A stretch of 64,000 bases of DNA, taken from Thermohalobaculum sp963822985 (GTDB taxonomy: Bacteria; Pseudomonadota; Alphaproteobacteria; Rhodobacterales; Rhodobacteraceae). The translations under genes were made by a program, and so were the position numbers. Below, one piece after another: positions 25,907-34,349 of the stretch (its first letter is position 1; every line of letters begins with the position of its first letter). A model generated the notes under the pieces. That model made no database searches. It was not told where the DNA came from and saw only the letters and a list, made by a program, of their open reading frames with translations. The DNA is taken from positions 496,001 through 560,000 of the forward strand of contig CAWGJU010000010.1 of assembly GCA_963822985.1 (NCBI GenBank), in the 5' to 3' direction.

Positions 25907-26350
25907 GTGGAGACGATGATCAGGCCGATCGAGGCGCGCGACGAAGCCGAATGGCGGGTGCTGTGGACCGGCTATCTCGACTTCTACGAGACCCGGGTAC
26001 CCGAGGAGGTCTATCGCACCACATTCGCGCGCCTGCTCTCGGGCGACAGCCATGAGTTCCGCGGGCTGGTCGCTGAACGCGGGGCCAAGCTGATCGGGAT
26101 CACGCATTACCTGTTCCACCGGCACTGCTGGCGGATCGAGAATGTCGTCTACCTGCAGGATTTGTTCGTCAGCCAGGACGCGCGCGGCAGCGGCGCCGGG
26201 CGCAAGCTGATCGAGGCGGTCTATGCCGCCGCCGATGCCGCGGGGTGCCCGAACGTCTATTGGCTGACGCAGGAGTTCAACACCACCGCCCGGCAGCTCT
26301 ATGACCGGATCGCCGTCGTCACGCCCTTCATCCGCTATAACCGCCGATGA
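25907..26350 (+). CDS. GNAT-family N-acetyltransferase
   Basis: 147 aa acyl-CoA-dependent acetyltransferase. The acetyl-CoA loop is QDLFVSQDARGSGAGRKLIE (Q/RxxGxG/A type, about residues 75-94), followed by the NVYWLTQEFNTTARQLYDR tail common in GNATs. The substrate is unknown. The GTG at 25907 is chosen over ATG 25916 because GGGAG lies six bases before it. Its stop overlaps the DUF2927 start (ATGA), making a coupled pair. Confidence 0.82.
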   Translation: METMIRPIEARDEAEWRVLWTGYLDFYETRVPEEVYRTTFARLLSGDSHEFRGLVAERGAKLIGITHYLFHRHCWRIENVVYLQDLFVSQDARGSGAGRKLIEAVYAAADAAGCPNVYWLTQEFNTTARQLYDRIAVVTPFIRYNRR

Positions 26351-27663
26351 GAGCGGTCGCGCTGGCTCTGGCGCTGACGCTGGCGGCGATGCAGCCGCAT
26401 TCGGGCGCCGCCGAGCCCCTGGGCGACGCGCCGCCGCAGACCGTGTCCCTCGGCGCCGCCCTGCCGGCCGGGCACACGGCCTATTCGAACGAAAGCCTCG
26501 CCGAGATTTTCGTCATGCTGACGCATGATCTCGAATGGGGCGGGCACCGGCCGAACCTCGTGCGCTATGAAGCCCCGGTGCGGGTCGGGCTGTCCGGGCT
26601 GGGCGCCGGGCGCTATGCCGTCTTTCTCGACGGCTATCTGGCCGAGCTGCGCATCCGCGCCGGCGTGCCGATCGCGCTCGCGCCCCCGCCGCACAATCTG
26701 GCTGTCCGGTTCGTCCCGGGCGCGGCCTTCCGCGCCAGCGTGCCGAGGCATTTCTGCGTCGTGGTTCCGGGCGTGCCCGACTGGCAGGCCTTCGCCCGCG
26801 CCCCGGCGCGCTTCGGCAACCGGCCGTTCGAGACGGCGAGCGCCATCGACGCGATGAGCGTCTTCATTCCGGACGACGCCCCGCCCTATCTCGCCCGCGC
26901 CTGTCTGGTCGAGGAGATCGCGCAGGCGCTGGGCCCGGCCAACGACCTCTACGGGCTCGGGCCGTCGATCTTCAACGACGATGCCGCTTACCTCTGGCCG
27001 ACGCGGCTGGATTTCCTCGTCCTCCGGGTGCTTTACGCGCCCGAGCTGCGGAGTGGCCTTGATCGGGCGAAGACCCGGGCCGCAGCATTCGCGGCGCTGG
27101 GGCGGCTGAACCCGAGCGGCCGCGCTGCGCCGCCGCTCGCAACGCCCCGCGACCCCGCCATGGCCGACTGGGTCGCGGCGCTGCGCGCCGCCTTCGAGCG
27201 CGACCGCGCGCCCGGGCGCCGCCTCGGCTCGGCCCGGCAGGCGCTGGCGATCGCCGCGCGGCGCGCGCCCGGCAGCGCCTATCACTGCCACAGCCTGGTG
27301 GCGCTGGCGCGCGCCAGCGACCGCGACCCCGGCGCCGCGCTGGCCGCGCTGGGCGAGGCCGCGCAGGTGTGCGCGGCGGCGCATGGGCCCGACGACATCC
27401 GCGTCGCGCAGATCCGGCTCGAGCAGGCGCGCCTGCTCCACCGGTCGGGCCAGCCTGACGCCGCCCTGCAGCGCGTCCAAGGGTTGGAGGCCATCTTCGC
27501 CGCCAATGCCCAGGACGAGCGGCTGGCCGCGCTCTACGACTTGCGGGCGGCGGCGCTGCAGGCCATACACCCCCCGGCGAGCGCCGAGGCCAGGCGCGGC
27601 GCGGTCGCCTGGCGCGCCTATGCGCGCGGCACCGCCGAGGATGCGCATTGGGTCGGCAACTAG
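26347..27663 (+). CDS. DUF2927 secreted protein with TPR-like C-terminus
   Basis: 438 aa with a signal peptide (residues 1-21). The DUF2927 domain covers roughly 45-240: RHFCVVVPG, then ACLVEEIAQALGPANDLYGL and SIFNDD. The conserved CLVEEIxQ and NDD stretches suggest a metal-binding hydrolase-like fold, but no activity is established for the family. The C-terminal 170 residues are Ala/Arg-rich helical repeats resembling TPR. It overlaps the GNAT gene by 4 bp and is followed closely by a small membrane protein gene. Confidence 0.78.
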   Translation: MRAVALALALTLAAMQPHSGAAEPLGDAPPQTVSLGAALPAGHTAYSNESLAEIFVMLTHDLEWGGHRPNLVRYEAPVRVGLSGLGAGRYAVFLDGYLAELRIRAGVPIALAPPPHNLAVRFVPGAAFRASVPRHFCVVVPGVPDWQAFARAPARFGNRPFETASAIDAMSVFIPDDAPPYLARACLVEEIAQALGPANDLYGLGPSIFNDDAAYLWPTRLDFLVLRVLYAPELRSGLDRAKTRAAAFAALGRLNPSGRAAPPLATPRDPAMADWVAALRAAFERDRAPGRRLGSARQALAIAARRAPGSAYHCHSLVALARASDRDPGAALAALGEAAQVCAAAHGPDDIRVAQIRLEQARLLHRSGQPDAALQRVQGLEAIFAANAQDERLAALYDLRAAALQAIHPPASAEARRGAVAWRAYARGTAEDAHWVGN

Positions 27664-27677
27664 GGCGAGGGCAGCTC

Positions 27678-27854
27678 ATGATCGTGGCGCTGATCCTCTT
27701 CGCCATTTTCGCGATGATCGGCTGGCGGCGCGCCGCACGGCGGGGCGGCACGACGGCCGACAAGCTGCAATACGCCATGGCGCACGGCATCCCGGCCTTT
27801 CTCGCCGGCCTGATCCTGGTCGTGGCCGGGTTGAACTTTGGCTGGTTCGCTTGA
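27678..27854 (+). CDS. Small two-helix membrane protein
   Basis: 58 aa: helix 1 (IVALILFAIFAMIGW), a basic loop (RRAARRGGTT), then helix 2 (PAFLAGLILVVAGLNFGWF). The loop would face the cytoplasm. GAGGGCAG precedes the ATG. It lies 14 bp after DUF2927 and 10 bp before the CoxE-like gene, so it belongs to that transcript. No family was recognised. The conserved-looking spacing argues for a real gene. Confidence 0.7.
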   Translation: MIVALILFAIFAMIGWRRAARRGGTTADKLQYAMAHGIPAFLAGLILVVAGLNFGWFA

Positions 27855-27864
27855 GGCTTCGCCC

Positions 27865-29052
27865 ATGTTCCTCAACCTCTTTTTCAAATTGCGCGAGGCG
27901 AAGGTCCCGGTCTCATTGCGCGAGCACCTGACGCTGATCGAGGCGATGGATGCCGACCTCGCCCTCTACGACGTCGAGGCGTTCTACTATCTCGCGCGCG
28001 CCGCGCTGGTGAAGGACGAGCGCCATCTCGACCGCTTCGACCGCGTCTTCGCCGAGGTCTTCAAGGGGCTGGAAGCCGTCGCCGGCGGCGAAGGGCTGGT
28101 GGAGACCCGCACGCTGCCCGAGGAATGGCTGCGCCGCATGGCCGAGAAGTACCTCACGGACGAGGAGAAAAAGCAGGTTGAGGCGCTGGGCGGCTGGGAC
28201 AAGCTGATGGAGACGCTGCGCCAGCGGCTGGCCGAGCAGAAGGGGCGCCACCAGGGCGGCTCGAAATGGATCGGCACGGCGGGCACCTCGCCCTTCGGCG
28301 CCTATGGCTACAACCCCGAGGGCGTGCGCATCGGCCAGCACGAGTCGCGCCACCGCCGGGCGGTGAAGGTCTGGGACAAGCGGCAGTTCCGCGACCTGGC
28401 CGGCGACGTCGAGCTCGGCACCCGCAACATCAAGGTGGCGCTGCGCCGGTTGCGCCGCTGGGCGCGCGAGGGGGCGACGGAGGAGTTGGACCTCGACGGC
28501 ACGATCCGGCGGACGGCCGAGCACGGCTACCTGGACGTGCAGATGCGACCCGAGCGGCACAACGCCGTCAAGGTGCTGATGCTGTTCGACGTGGGCGGCA
28601 GCATGGACGACCACATCAAGGTGGTCGAGGAGCTGTTCTCGGCGGCGCGCGCCGAGTTCAAGCACCTGGAGTACTGGTACTTCCACAACTGCCTCTACGA
28701 GGGTGTCTGGCGCGAGAGCCGCCGGCGCTGGGACAGGCAGATTCCGACCTGGGAGGTGCTGAACACCTACGGGCCCGACTGGAAGCTGGTGCTGGTCGGC
28801 GACGCCTCCATGTCGCCTTACGAGATCGTCTATCCCGGCGGCGCCAGCGAGCACTGGAACGCCGAGCCGGGCGAGATCTGGCTGCGCCGCGCGCTGGAAA
28901 AGTGGCCGCACGCCGCCTGGATCAACCCGGTGCCAGAGCGGCAATGGCGCTATACCCAGTCGATCGGCATGATCGGCGAGATCATGGGTGGTAGAATGTT
29001 CCCGATGACGCTGGCCGGCATCGAGTCGGCGACGCGCGAGCTGAGCCGCTAG
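27865..29052 (+). CDS. VWA domain protein, CoxE-like
   Basis: 395 aa. An N-terminal helical region (LREAKVPVSLREHLTLIEAM) is followed by the VWA_CoxE domain; the metal-ion site is degenerate, reading FDVGGSMDDH (about 247) instead of DxSxS. The middle contains GTSPFGAYGYNPEGVRIG, usual in this subfamily. Such proteins work with MoxR ATPases; the one at 24133 is the likely partner. In relatives the two genes are normally adjacent. The ATG at 27865 gives the standard MFLNLFFKLR start. Confidence 0.88.
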   Translation: MFLNLFFKLREAKVPVSLREHLTLIEAMDADLALYDVEAFYYLARAALVKDERHLDRFDRVFAEVFKGLEAVAGGEGLVETRTLPEEWLRRMAEKYLTDEEKKQVEALGGWDKLMETLRQRLAEQKGRHQGGSKWIGTAGTSPFGAYGYNPEGVRIGQHESRHRRAVKVWDKRQFRDLAGDVELGTRNIKVALRRLRRWAREGATEELDLDGTIRRTAEHGYLDVQMRPERHNAVKVLMLFDVGGSMDDHIKVVEELFSAARAEFKHLEYWYFHNCLYEGVWRESRRRWDRQIPTWEVLNTYGPDWKLVLVGDASMSPYEIVYPGGASEHWNAEPGEIWLRRALEKWPHAAWINPVPERQWRYTQSIGMIGEIMGGRMFPMTLAGIESATRELSR

Positions 29053-29075
29053 CCGTGGTGGAGAAGGGGGTGGGA

Positions 29076-29513
29076 ATGCTCGCACGATGGGCGGTTTTGT
29101 GCGCGATCGCGGCAATGGCGATCGCGACGACGGGCGCGCTTGCCGCGCCAGGCGGGGTCTACTGCGCCAACGACGGCAATGACGTGATGGTCGTGCGCAG
29201 CGCGCCGGGCAACGCCATCGAGTTCCAGCTGAGCAGCTGGGGCGCCAGCATGCACCATTGCGGCCTCGGCGGGGTGGCCCAATCCATCTCCGGGGCCTGG
29301 CTCTTCCGCGAGGACGGCTGCGCAATCACGATCAGGGAGGATGGCGGCGGGCTCTTGCTGCGCGCGGCATCGGCCGAGGCGTGCCAGCAATATTGTGGCA
29401 TGCGCCACATGATCGACGTTCTGCATTTCCCCGCCGCCGGGCGGATCGCGACCATGGCCGATCCGGTCTACTTCGAGTCGACGCTGATGGAGAACGCGCC
29501 CGACTGCCCTTGA
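29076..29513 (+). CDS. Small secreted cysteine-containing protein, unknown function
   Basis: 145 aa with a signal peptide (about residues 1-24, ending LAAPG). Six Cys in the mature region (YCAND, HHCGLGG, DGCAIT, EACQQYCG, DCP) point to disulfides in the periplasm. The ATG at 29076 lies behind a GGGGGTGGGA ribosome site; a GTG at 29055 is possible but would spoil the signal peptide. It follows the VWA gene by 23 bp, probably at the end of the same transcript. No family recognised. Confidence 0.7.
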   Translation: MLARWAVLCAIAAMAIATTGALAAPGGVYCANDGNDVMVVRSAPGNAIEFQLSSWGASMHHCGLGGVAQSISGAWLFREDGCAITIREDGGGLLLRAASAEACQQYCGMRHMIDVLHFPAAGRIATMADPVYFESTLMENAPDCP

Positions 29514-29885
29514 GCCGGGCCCGTCGCAGCGTCGTGCTCATCGCCTCGTGGATCTCAACTTCCGACACATGCCCGTCGCAGCGCGCGACCGCCAGGCGCG
29601 GCATCTCGAAGACATTGATGACAAAGGACATGGTCGGGCACCGCCTCCGGCCTGGCAGGGCGCACTCTAGCACCGATCGGTGGGACGCGCCGCCTGTTGT
29701 CGGGTTGCAGCCGATGGCGGTTCGGCGCGGCCACGCCTCGCGGCTTCTTCCTCCAGCCCGTCGATATACGTCCTGGCGCCGCGTGACGCCGCCCTTTGGC
29801 GGCTGGCGCCTGGCACGGCGTACGGATAGGGATGCCGGGAGCGGCCCCGTTCGCGCGGTCCCGGCCGCGAGCCCCGAGGTCCGCC
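29514..29885. other. 372 bp gap with a possible minus-strand gene remnant
   Basis: No intact gene. From 29631 on the minus strand a coding-like stretch reads MSFVINVFEMPRLAVARCDG then HVSEVEIHEAMSTTLR, after which the frame runs antisense into the secreted-protein gene. It may be a 35-codon remnant of a small STAS/SpoIIAA-like protein cut at its 3' side, or chance. The right part serves as the EamA promoter region. Confidence 0.3.
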
Positions 29886-30872
29886 ATGGCCGTCTCCGAC
29901 GCGATCATGCCCAGCGATGTCCGCAAGGGTGTCGGCTTCATCCTGCTCGGCATGCTCTGCGTCTCGGCCAACGACGTGATGATCAAGCAGCTGTCGGGCG
30001 ACTATCCGCTGCACGAGCTGATGTTCGTGCGGTCCGGCCTCGCGCTGATGTTCACGCTGATCGTCGTGCAGTACGAGGGGGGTCTGCGCATCCTGCGGAC
30101 CGACAAGCCGCTCCTGCACGCGCTGCGCGGCATGCTGGTGGTGCTCGCCAATCTCTTCTATTTCGCGGCGCTGGCGGCGCTGCCGCTGGCCGAGGCGACG
30201 GCGCTGTGGTTCGTGGCGCCGCTCTTCATCACGCTCCTGTCCGTGCCGTTCCTGGGCGAGCGGGTCGGGCCTTGGCGGATCGGCGCCGTCTGTGTCGGCT
30301 TTCTCGGCGTGCTGCTGATGCTGCGCCCGGCCGGCGGGGCCGGCGGCGCGGCGCCGGACAGGGTGATCCTGCTGCTGCCGGTGTTCGCGGCCTTTTGCTA
30401 CGCCTGCATGCAGATGCTGACGCGCCGGCTTGGCGTCACGGCCATGGCCTCGGCGATGGCCGTCTACATCCATACCAGCTTCATCCTGGTCAGCCTCGTC
30501 TTCTTCGTCGTCGCTGGCGACGGGCGGTACGCGGCCGGCGTCGAGGACCAGAGCCTGCGCTTCGTCCTGCGCGCCTGGGTCTGGCCCGCGCCCGAGGACC
30601 GGCTGCTGTTCCTGGCCGTCGGCGCCGTCTCGGCCGTCGTCGGCTATGCGCTCAGCCAAGCCTATCGCTCGGCCGAGGCGGCGGTGGTGGCGCCGTTCGA
30701 GTACAGCGCCCTGCCGCTCGCCATGATCTGGGGCTGGGTGGTCTTCGGCTACCTGCCGGGGCCCTGGGTCGTGGGCGGCATCGCCTTGATCGTCGGCTCG
30801 GGGCTGACGGTCTTCGTGCGCGAGCGCCGCCGCGCCCGGCCCGTCGCCAGCCGCCTGCCGCGCCGCTGGTGA
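29886..30872 (+). CDS. EamA/DMT-family exporter
   Basis: 328 aa inner-membrane protein with ten predicted helices in two EamA repeats. Typical segments: GFILLGMLCVSANDVMIKQL at helix 1, LPLAEATALWFVAPLF in helices 3-4, and AVVAPFEYSALPLAMIWGW in repeat 2. Members export metabolites such as amino acids or riboflavin; the substrate is unknown. GAGG precedes the ATG at 29886; the longer frame upstream is Arg/Pro-rich and non-conserved. It converges on the DUF6064 gene with a 4 bp gap. Confidence 0.85.
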   Translation: MAVSDAIMPSDVRKGVGFILLGMLCVSANDVMIKQLSGDYPLHELMFVRSGLALMFTLIVVQYEGGLRILRTDKPLLHALRGMLVVLANLFYFAALAALPLAEATALWFVAPLFITLLSVPFLGERVGPWRIGAVCVGFLGVLLMLRPAGGAGGAAPDRVILLLPVFAAFCYACMQMLTRRLGVTAMASAMAVYIHTSFILVSLVFFVVAGDGRYAAGVEDQSLRFVLRAWVWPAPEDRLLFLAVGAVSAVVGYALSQAYRSAEAAVVAPFEYSALPLAMIWGWVVFGYLPGPWVVGGIALIVGSGLTVFVRERRRARPVASRLPRRW

Positions 30873-30876
30873 GACT

Positions 30877-31584
30877 TCAGCGGCGCGGCAGGGCAAGACC
30901 GCCCGCGGCCAGCGCCAGGGCGAGCAGCGGAACCGCCGCTTCGGCCGCCCCCAGCGTCCAGAGGGTCAGCGCACTGCCGGCCAGCCACAGCGCGGGGAAG
31001 ACGAACGCCACAAGGCCCAGCGCCCGCGAGGGCAGCAGGAGCGCCAGCCCCAGCGTCGCGACCGCCGTCGGGTCGGGCGCGAGCCCGGCCACCTCGGCCT
31101 GCGCCAGCGGCCGCCCGAAAAGCGGCGCCGCCAGCGGGTGCAGCATGAAACCTCCGCCGAGAAGCGCGGACCCGATTGCCGAGCGCATCCCCTTGGCGTA
31201 AATCGCCTTTCTGTCGCCCGGCGCCCGTAGGGTGGGGTTCCACCCCACCCCTCCCTGCGCCGCTCTCATCGCCGCCCAGGCAAGCAGGAGAGCTTGCAGC
31301 CCGAAGGCCGGCGCGACGTACTCCATCGCCCAGTTGACCGGCGCATAGCGCTGCCAGACAAAGCTCCAGCCGACGAACGCCCAGGCCACCGCCAGCAGCG
31401 GCGCGAGCAGCCGCAGCCCGAGCGCCGCCCGCCAGAGCGTCGCCAGCAGGGCCGCCGCGCCGGCCAGCGGCGCCACCACCGGCAGCGGCCAGGTTGCCGC
31501 GTTCTGCAGCTGGAAAAGCCGCCAATAGGTCCGGTCAGAAAACAGCAGGAAGTCGCCGAGCCGGTAGCTCAGCCATTCCTCCAT
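30877..31584 (-). CDS. DUF6064 family membrane protein carrying a hairpin insertion
   Basis: 235 aa with about six helices. The N-terminus SYRLGDFLLFSDRTYWRLFQ is characteristic of DUF6064. Function unknown. Between helices the reading frame runs through a perfect GC hairpin (31230-31250), adding about 25 hydrophilic residues (GGVGWNPTLRAPGDRK) that look foreign to the family. The ATG overlaps the stop of the aldo/keto reductase gene by one base (TGATG), so both are one transcript. Confidence 0.78.
   Translation of the reverse strand: MEEWLSYRLGDFLLFSDRTYWRLFQLQNAATWPLPVVAPLAGAAALLATLWRAALGLRLLAPLLAVAWAFVGWSFVWQRYAPVNWAMEYVAPAFGLQALLLAWAAMRAAQGGVGWNPTLRAPGDRKAIYAKGMRSAIGSALLGGGFMLHPLAAPLFGRPLAQAEVAGLAPDPTAVATLGLALLLPSRALGLVAFVFPALWLAGSALTLWTLGAAEAAVPLLALALAAGGLALPRR
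31226..31250. repeat. REP-like GC hairpin inside the DUF6064 gene
   Basis: CGTAGGGTGG begins the element; GGGTGGGGT (31230-31238), loop TCC and ACCCCACCC (31242-31250) form a perfect 9 bp stem. The same CGTAGGGTGG decamer occurs at 61578-61587 in an intergenic hairpin. GTAGGGTGG-type sequences are typical of dispersed REP-like elements in bacteria; here one is in frame within a coding region. Confidence 0.6.
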
Positions 31585-32525
31585 CAGACCGCCTCGAAGG
31601 CCGCCAGGATCCGGGCGCGCGCGTCCCCGTCGGGCAGCAGCCCGCGGCCCGCCGCCTTGTTCTCGCGCACATGGTCGACCCGCGTCGTCGCCGGGATGGC
31701 GACGGTCACGGCCGGGTGCGAGAGGATGAATTTCAGGATCAGCTGCGCCCAGCTGGTGGCGCCGAGCTCGGCCGCCACCCCCGGCAGCGGCTCGCCCCGC
31801 AGCCGCTCGGTCAGCGCGCCCTGCTGGAAGGGCCGGTTGACGATGACGGCGATCCCCCGCTCGCGCGCCAGCGGCAGCAGGCGCGCCTCGGCCTCGCGGT
31901 CGGCCGGGTTGTAGGTCAGCTGGACGAAGTCGATCGGCTGGTCGCGCATGATGCGCTCGAGCTCGTCGTGCCGCCGGCCATGTGAGGTGGTGATCCCGAC
32001 CGACCCGAGCTCGCCGTCCGCCTTCATGGCGAACAGCGTCTCAATATGCCCGCGCCATTCGAGAAGGTTGTGCACCTGCAGGAGGTCGAAGGCCGGCACG
32101 CCCCATTCCGCGCGGGAGCGCGCGATCTGCCCGGGCCCTTCGGCGACCGAGCCCGTCCAGACCTTGTCCGCCGAGAAAACGCTGGCGGGATAACCGAGCC
32201 GCGAGAGCCCGTAGCCGATCGTTCCCTGCGACGAGCCGTACATCGGCGAGGAATCGATCATGCCGCCGCCCTCGTCGACGAAGGCGGCGATCACCCCGGC
32301 GCATTCGTCGAGCAGCACCGGGTCCGAGCCCACGTTGAAGGTGATCCAGCTGCCGAGCCCCACCGCCGGCACCGCGGCCCCCGTCGAGGGCAGCGCGCGA
32401 GCGGCGCCCGGAGCCGTCGCGCCACGCGCGCCGCCACTCGTCAGTCCGCCGGCCATCAGCGCCATCCCTGCCGCGCCGGCGAGAAATCGCCGCCGGTCGG
32501 CTCTCCCGCACCCGTCACCCGCCAT
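31584..32525 (-). CDS. Tat-exported aldo/keto reductase
   Basis: 313 aa. The N-terminus DRRRFLAGAAGMALMAGG is a twin-arginine signal, so the enzyme is exported folded. The aldo/keto reductase core shows the catalytic Asp and Tyr in MIDSSPMYGSSQGTIG, Lys in SADKVWTG and His in LLQVHNLLEW. The family uses NADPH, rare in the periplasm, so its cofactor supply is a puzzle; some Tat-exported members exist in this clade. The gene heads a two-gene unit with DUF6064. Confidence 0.85.
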   Translation of the reverse strand: MAGDGCGRADRRRFLAGAAGMALMAGGLTSGGARGATAPGAARALPSTGAAVPAVGLGSWITFNVGSDPVLLDECAGVIAAFVDEGGGMIDSSPMYGSSQGTIGYGLSRLGYPASVFSADKVWTGSVAEGPGQIARSRAEWGVPAFDLLQVHNLLEWRGHIETLFAMKADGELGSVGITTSHGRRHDELERIMRDQPIDFVQLTYNPADREAEARLLPLARERGIAVIVNRPFQQGALTERLRGEPLPGVAAELGATSWAQLILKFILSHPAVTVAIPATTRVDHVRENKAAGRGLLPDGDARARILAAFEAV

Positions 32526-32617
32526 GTCCGCCTCCGCGTCAGCCTCCGCTCTTCGCTTGCGCGTCGAGCTAGGGCGCAGGGCGGTCGATGCAAACCCCGC
32601 GCGACCCCCGCGGCGCC

Positions 32618-33121
32618 TCAGTCGTCGGCAGCCAGCAGCCCCTCGAGGTCGAGCCGCGCATTGACCATGGCGAGCCGACCTTCCGCATCCACCGGCCATT
32701 CCTCGCGCGGCTTGTCCCGGTAGAGCTCGACCCCGTTGCCGTCGGGATCGTCGAGGTACACCGCCTCGGAGACGCCGTGGTCCGCCATGCCGGTCAGGGG
32801 CACGCCGGCGGCCATGACCCGGCGCACGGCGCGGCCGAGCGCGGCGCGGTCCGGGTAGAGAAACGCCGTGTGGTAGAGCCCGGTATGCCCCGGCGGCGGC
32901 GGCGTGCCGCCCGCGCTCTCCCAGACGTTCAGCCCGATGTGGTGGTGGTAGCCGCCGGCCGACAGGAACGCGGCCTTGGTCCCGAACGTCTGCATGAGGT
33001 CGAGCCCCAGCACGCCCGAATAGAAGCCGATGGCGCGGTCGAGATCGGCGACCTTCAGGTGCACATGGCCGATGCGGACCGCGGGCGCGGTCGGCTCGGC
33101 GGCGGGCGAAAGCGTTTGCAT
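32618..33121 (-). CDS. VOC-family (glyoxalase/extradiol dioxygenase-fold) protein
   Basis: 167 aa, one VOC module pair. Candidate metal ligands: His in IGHVHLKVADLDRA (about 19), His in GYHHHIGLNVW (about 60) and Glu in DGNGVELYRD (about 138). The pattern resembles catechol-2,3-dioxygenase-like VOC proteins more than glyoxalase I, but no aromatic pathway genes are nearby. The ATG is at 33121. It lies 92 bp upstream of the aldo/keto reductase on the same strand. Confidence 0.8.
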   Translation of the reverse strand: MQTLSPAAEPTAPAVRIGHVHLKVADLDRAIGFYSGVLGLDLMQTFGTKAAFLSAGGYHHHIGLNVWESAGGTPPPPGHTGLYHTAFLYPDRAALGRAVRRVMAAGVPLTGMADHGVSEAVYLDDPDGNGVELYRDKPREEWPVDAEGRLAMVNARLDLEGLLAADD

Positions 33122-33346
33122 GCGGGCCTCCCTCCATTCTTCTCCATGGTCTAGATGGCGCCGGCCGGACCACGGCGCCATCCCGCCGCCCGCGAAAACA
33201 GCCTTGCCGCAGGTGGAGCATGCGCGACCGCCCGCGCTTTCGGGGTTGCTGAGGAGGTCTGGGACAGTTTGCGCACGGGCAGCATGGGCGCTGATCGGCG
33301 CCCGCCAGCCCGTGACGAAGCGCCGCCTGCGGCCTATATCCTCCTC

Positions 33347-34051
33347 ATGCTCAAGCTTCTGCTGCCCGTGCTGATAGTCGCCGCCGCGGTCTTCATGTTC
33401 AAGCTGCGCGCCCAGATGTCGGGGGCGGGCTTGCGCCAGCGCTCGCGTCCGCTGCAGAACGACCAGGTCGACGCGCTGCTCCGGCGGCTGGCTCGCGCGG
33501 CCGGCATCGACCGGGTCGAGGTGCGCCTGCTGCCCGACCGCTCGATCAACGGCCTCGCCACCGACACGGGCGAGATCTACGTCACCCAGGGGCTGTTCGA
33601 CGCGTTTCGCGCCGGCAAGCTCACCGCGCGCGAGCTGGCCTCGGTGGCGGCGCACGAGCTCGGCCACCTGGCGCTCGGCCATATGCGGCGGCGGATGGTC
33701 GAGGTCGCCGGGCGGCAGGCGGCGATGCTGGTGCTGGGCGGCATTCTCGGCCGGTTCGTGCCCTATTTCGGCTGGATGATCTCGGCCTGGCTGCTCGGCG
33801 CGCTGGCGGCGCGCCTGTCGCGCCGCGACGAGTTCGAGGCCGACGCCTACGCCACGGCGCTGATGGTGCGCTCCGGCATCGGCGCCGAGCACCAGGCGCG
33901 GATGCTGGAGAAGCTGCCGCGCCTCATTCCGGGCGCCGCCGCAATGGCGACGAGCTGGCTCGCCAGCCATCCGCCCGTCGAGGAGCGCGCCGCCGCCATA
34001 CGCGAGAACGCCCACCGCTGGCGCGACCACGCGCCCCAGGTTTCAGAGTGA
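33347..34051 (+). CDS. Membrane-anchored M48-family zinc metallopeptidase
   Basis: 234 aa. An N-terminal helix (LLLPVLIVAAAVFMF) anchors it to the membrane. The zinc site is HELGH (residues 105-109), with the third ligand in RRDEFEADAYA. A second hydrophobic stretch (YFGWMISAWLLGALAA) lies between. M48 peptidases of this size act in envelope protein quality control. The ATG at 33347 gives a compact start before the helix; the upstream open frame has no homology features. It lies 10 bp before the pterin dehydratase gene. Confidence 0.85.
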   Translation: MLKLLLPVLIVAAAVFMFKLRAQMSGAGLRQRSRPLQNDQVDALLRRLARAAGIDRVEVRLLPDRSINGLATDTGEIYVTQGLFDAFRAGKLTARELASVAAHELGHLALGHMRRRMVEVAGRQAAMLVLGGILGRFVPYFGWMISAWLLGALAARLSRRDEFEADAYATALMVRSGIGAEHQARMLEKLPRLIPGAAAMATSWLASHPPVEERAAAIRENAHRWRDHAPQVSE

Positions 34052-34061
34052 GGAGCCGACC

Positions 34062-34349
34062 ATGGCCGAAAACCTTCCGCAGGAATTGAGCGATGCCGGC
34101 TGGAGCCTGTCGGACGACGGCACCGCCATCGCCAAGACGTTCCGGTTCAAGAACTTCCGGGATGCGCTGGCCTGGATGGTGCGCGCCGGCTTCGAGGCCG
34201 AGGCGATGGACCATCATCCGGAGTGGACGAACGTCTACAACCGCGTCGGGGTGCGGCTGACGACCCACGACACGGGCGGGCTGACGCCCAAGGACATCGA
34301 GCTCGCCGGCCGCATGGAGAAGCTGGGCGTCGCGCCGCGGCCCGCCTAA
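34062..34349 (+). CDS. phhB: 4a-hydroxytetrahydrobiopterin dehydratase (PCD)
   Basis: 95 aa. The PCD signature HHPEWTNVYNRV is at residues 51-62, with a final GLTPKDIELAGRME. It dehydrates 4a-hydroxytetrahydropterin during aromatic amino acid hydroxylation. No phenylalanine hydroxylase is in this window, so it may serve molybdopterin-linked or other pterin chemistry. GAGGAG precedes the ATG. The stop overlaps that of the convergent histidine kinase by 3 bp. Confidence 0.9.
   Translation: MAENLPQELSDAGWSLSDDGTAIAKTFRFKNFRDALAWMVRAGFEAEAMDHHPEWTNVYNRVGVRLTTHDTGGLTPKDIELAGRMEKLGVAPRPA

Noticed and set aside
28605..28640. Degenerate MIDAS (DVGGS) as an inactivated VWA protein
   Set aside because: This variant appears characteristic of the CoxE-like subfamily rather than a defect of this gene.
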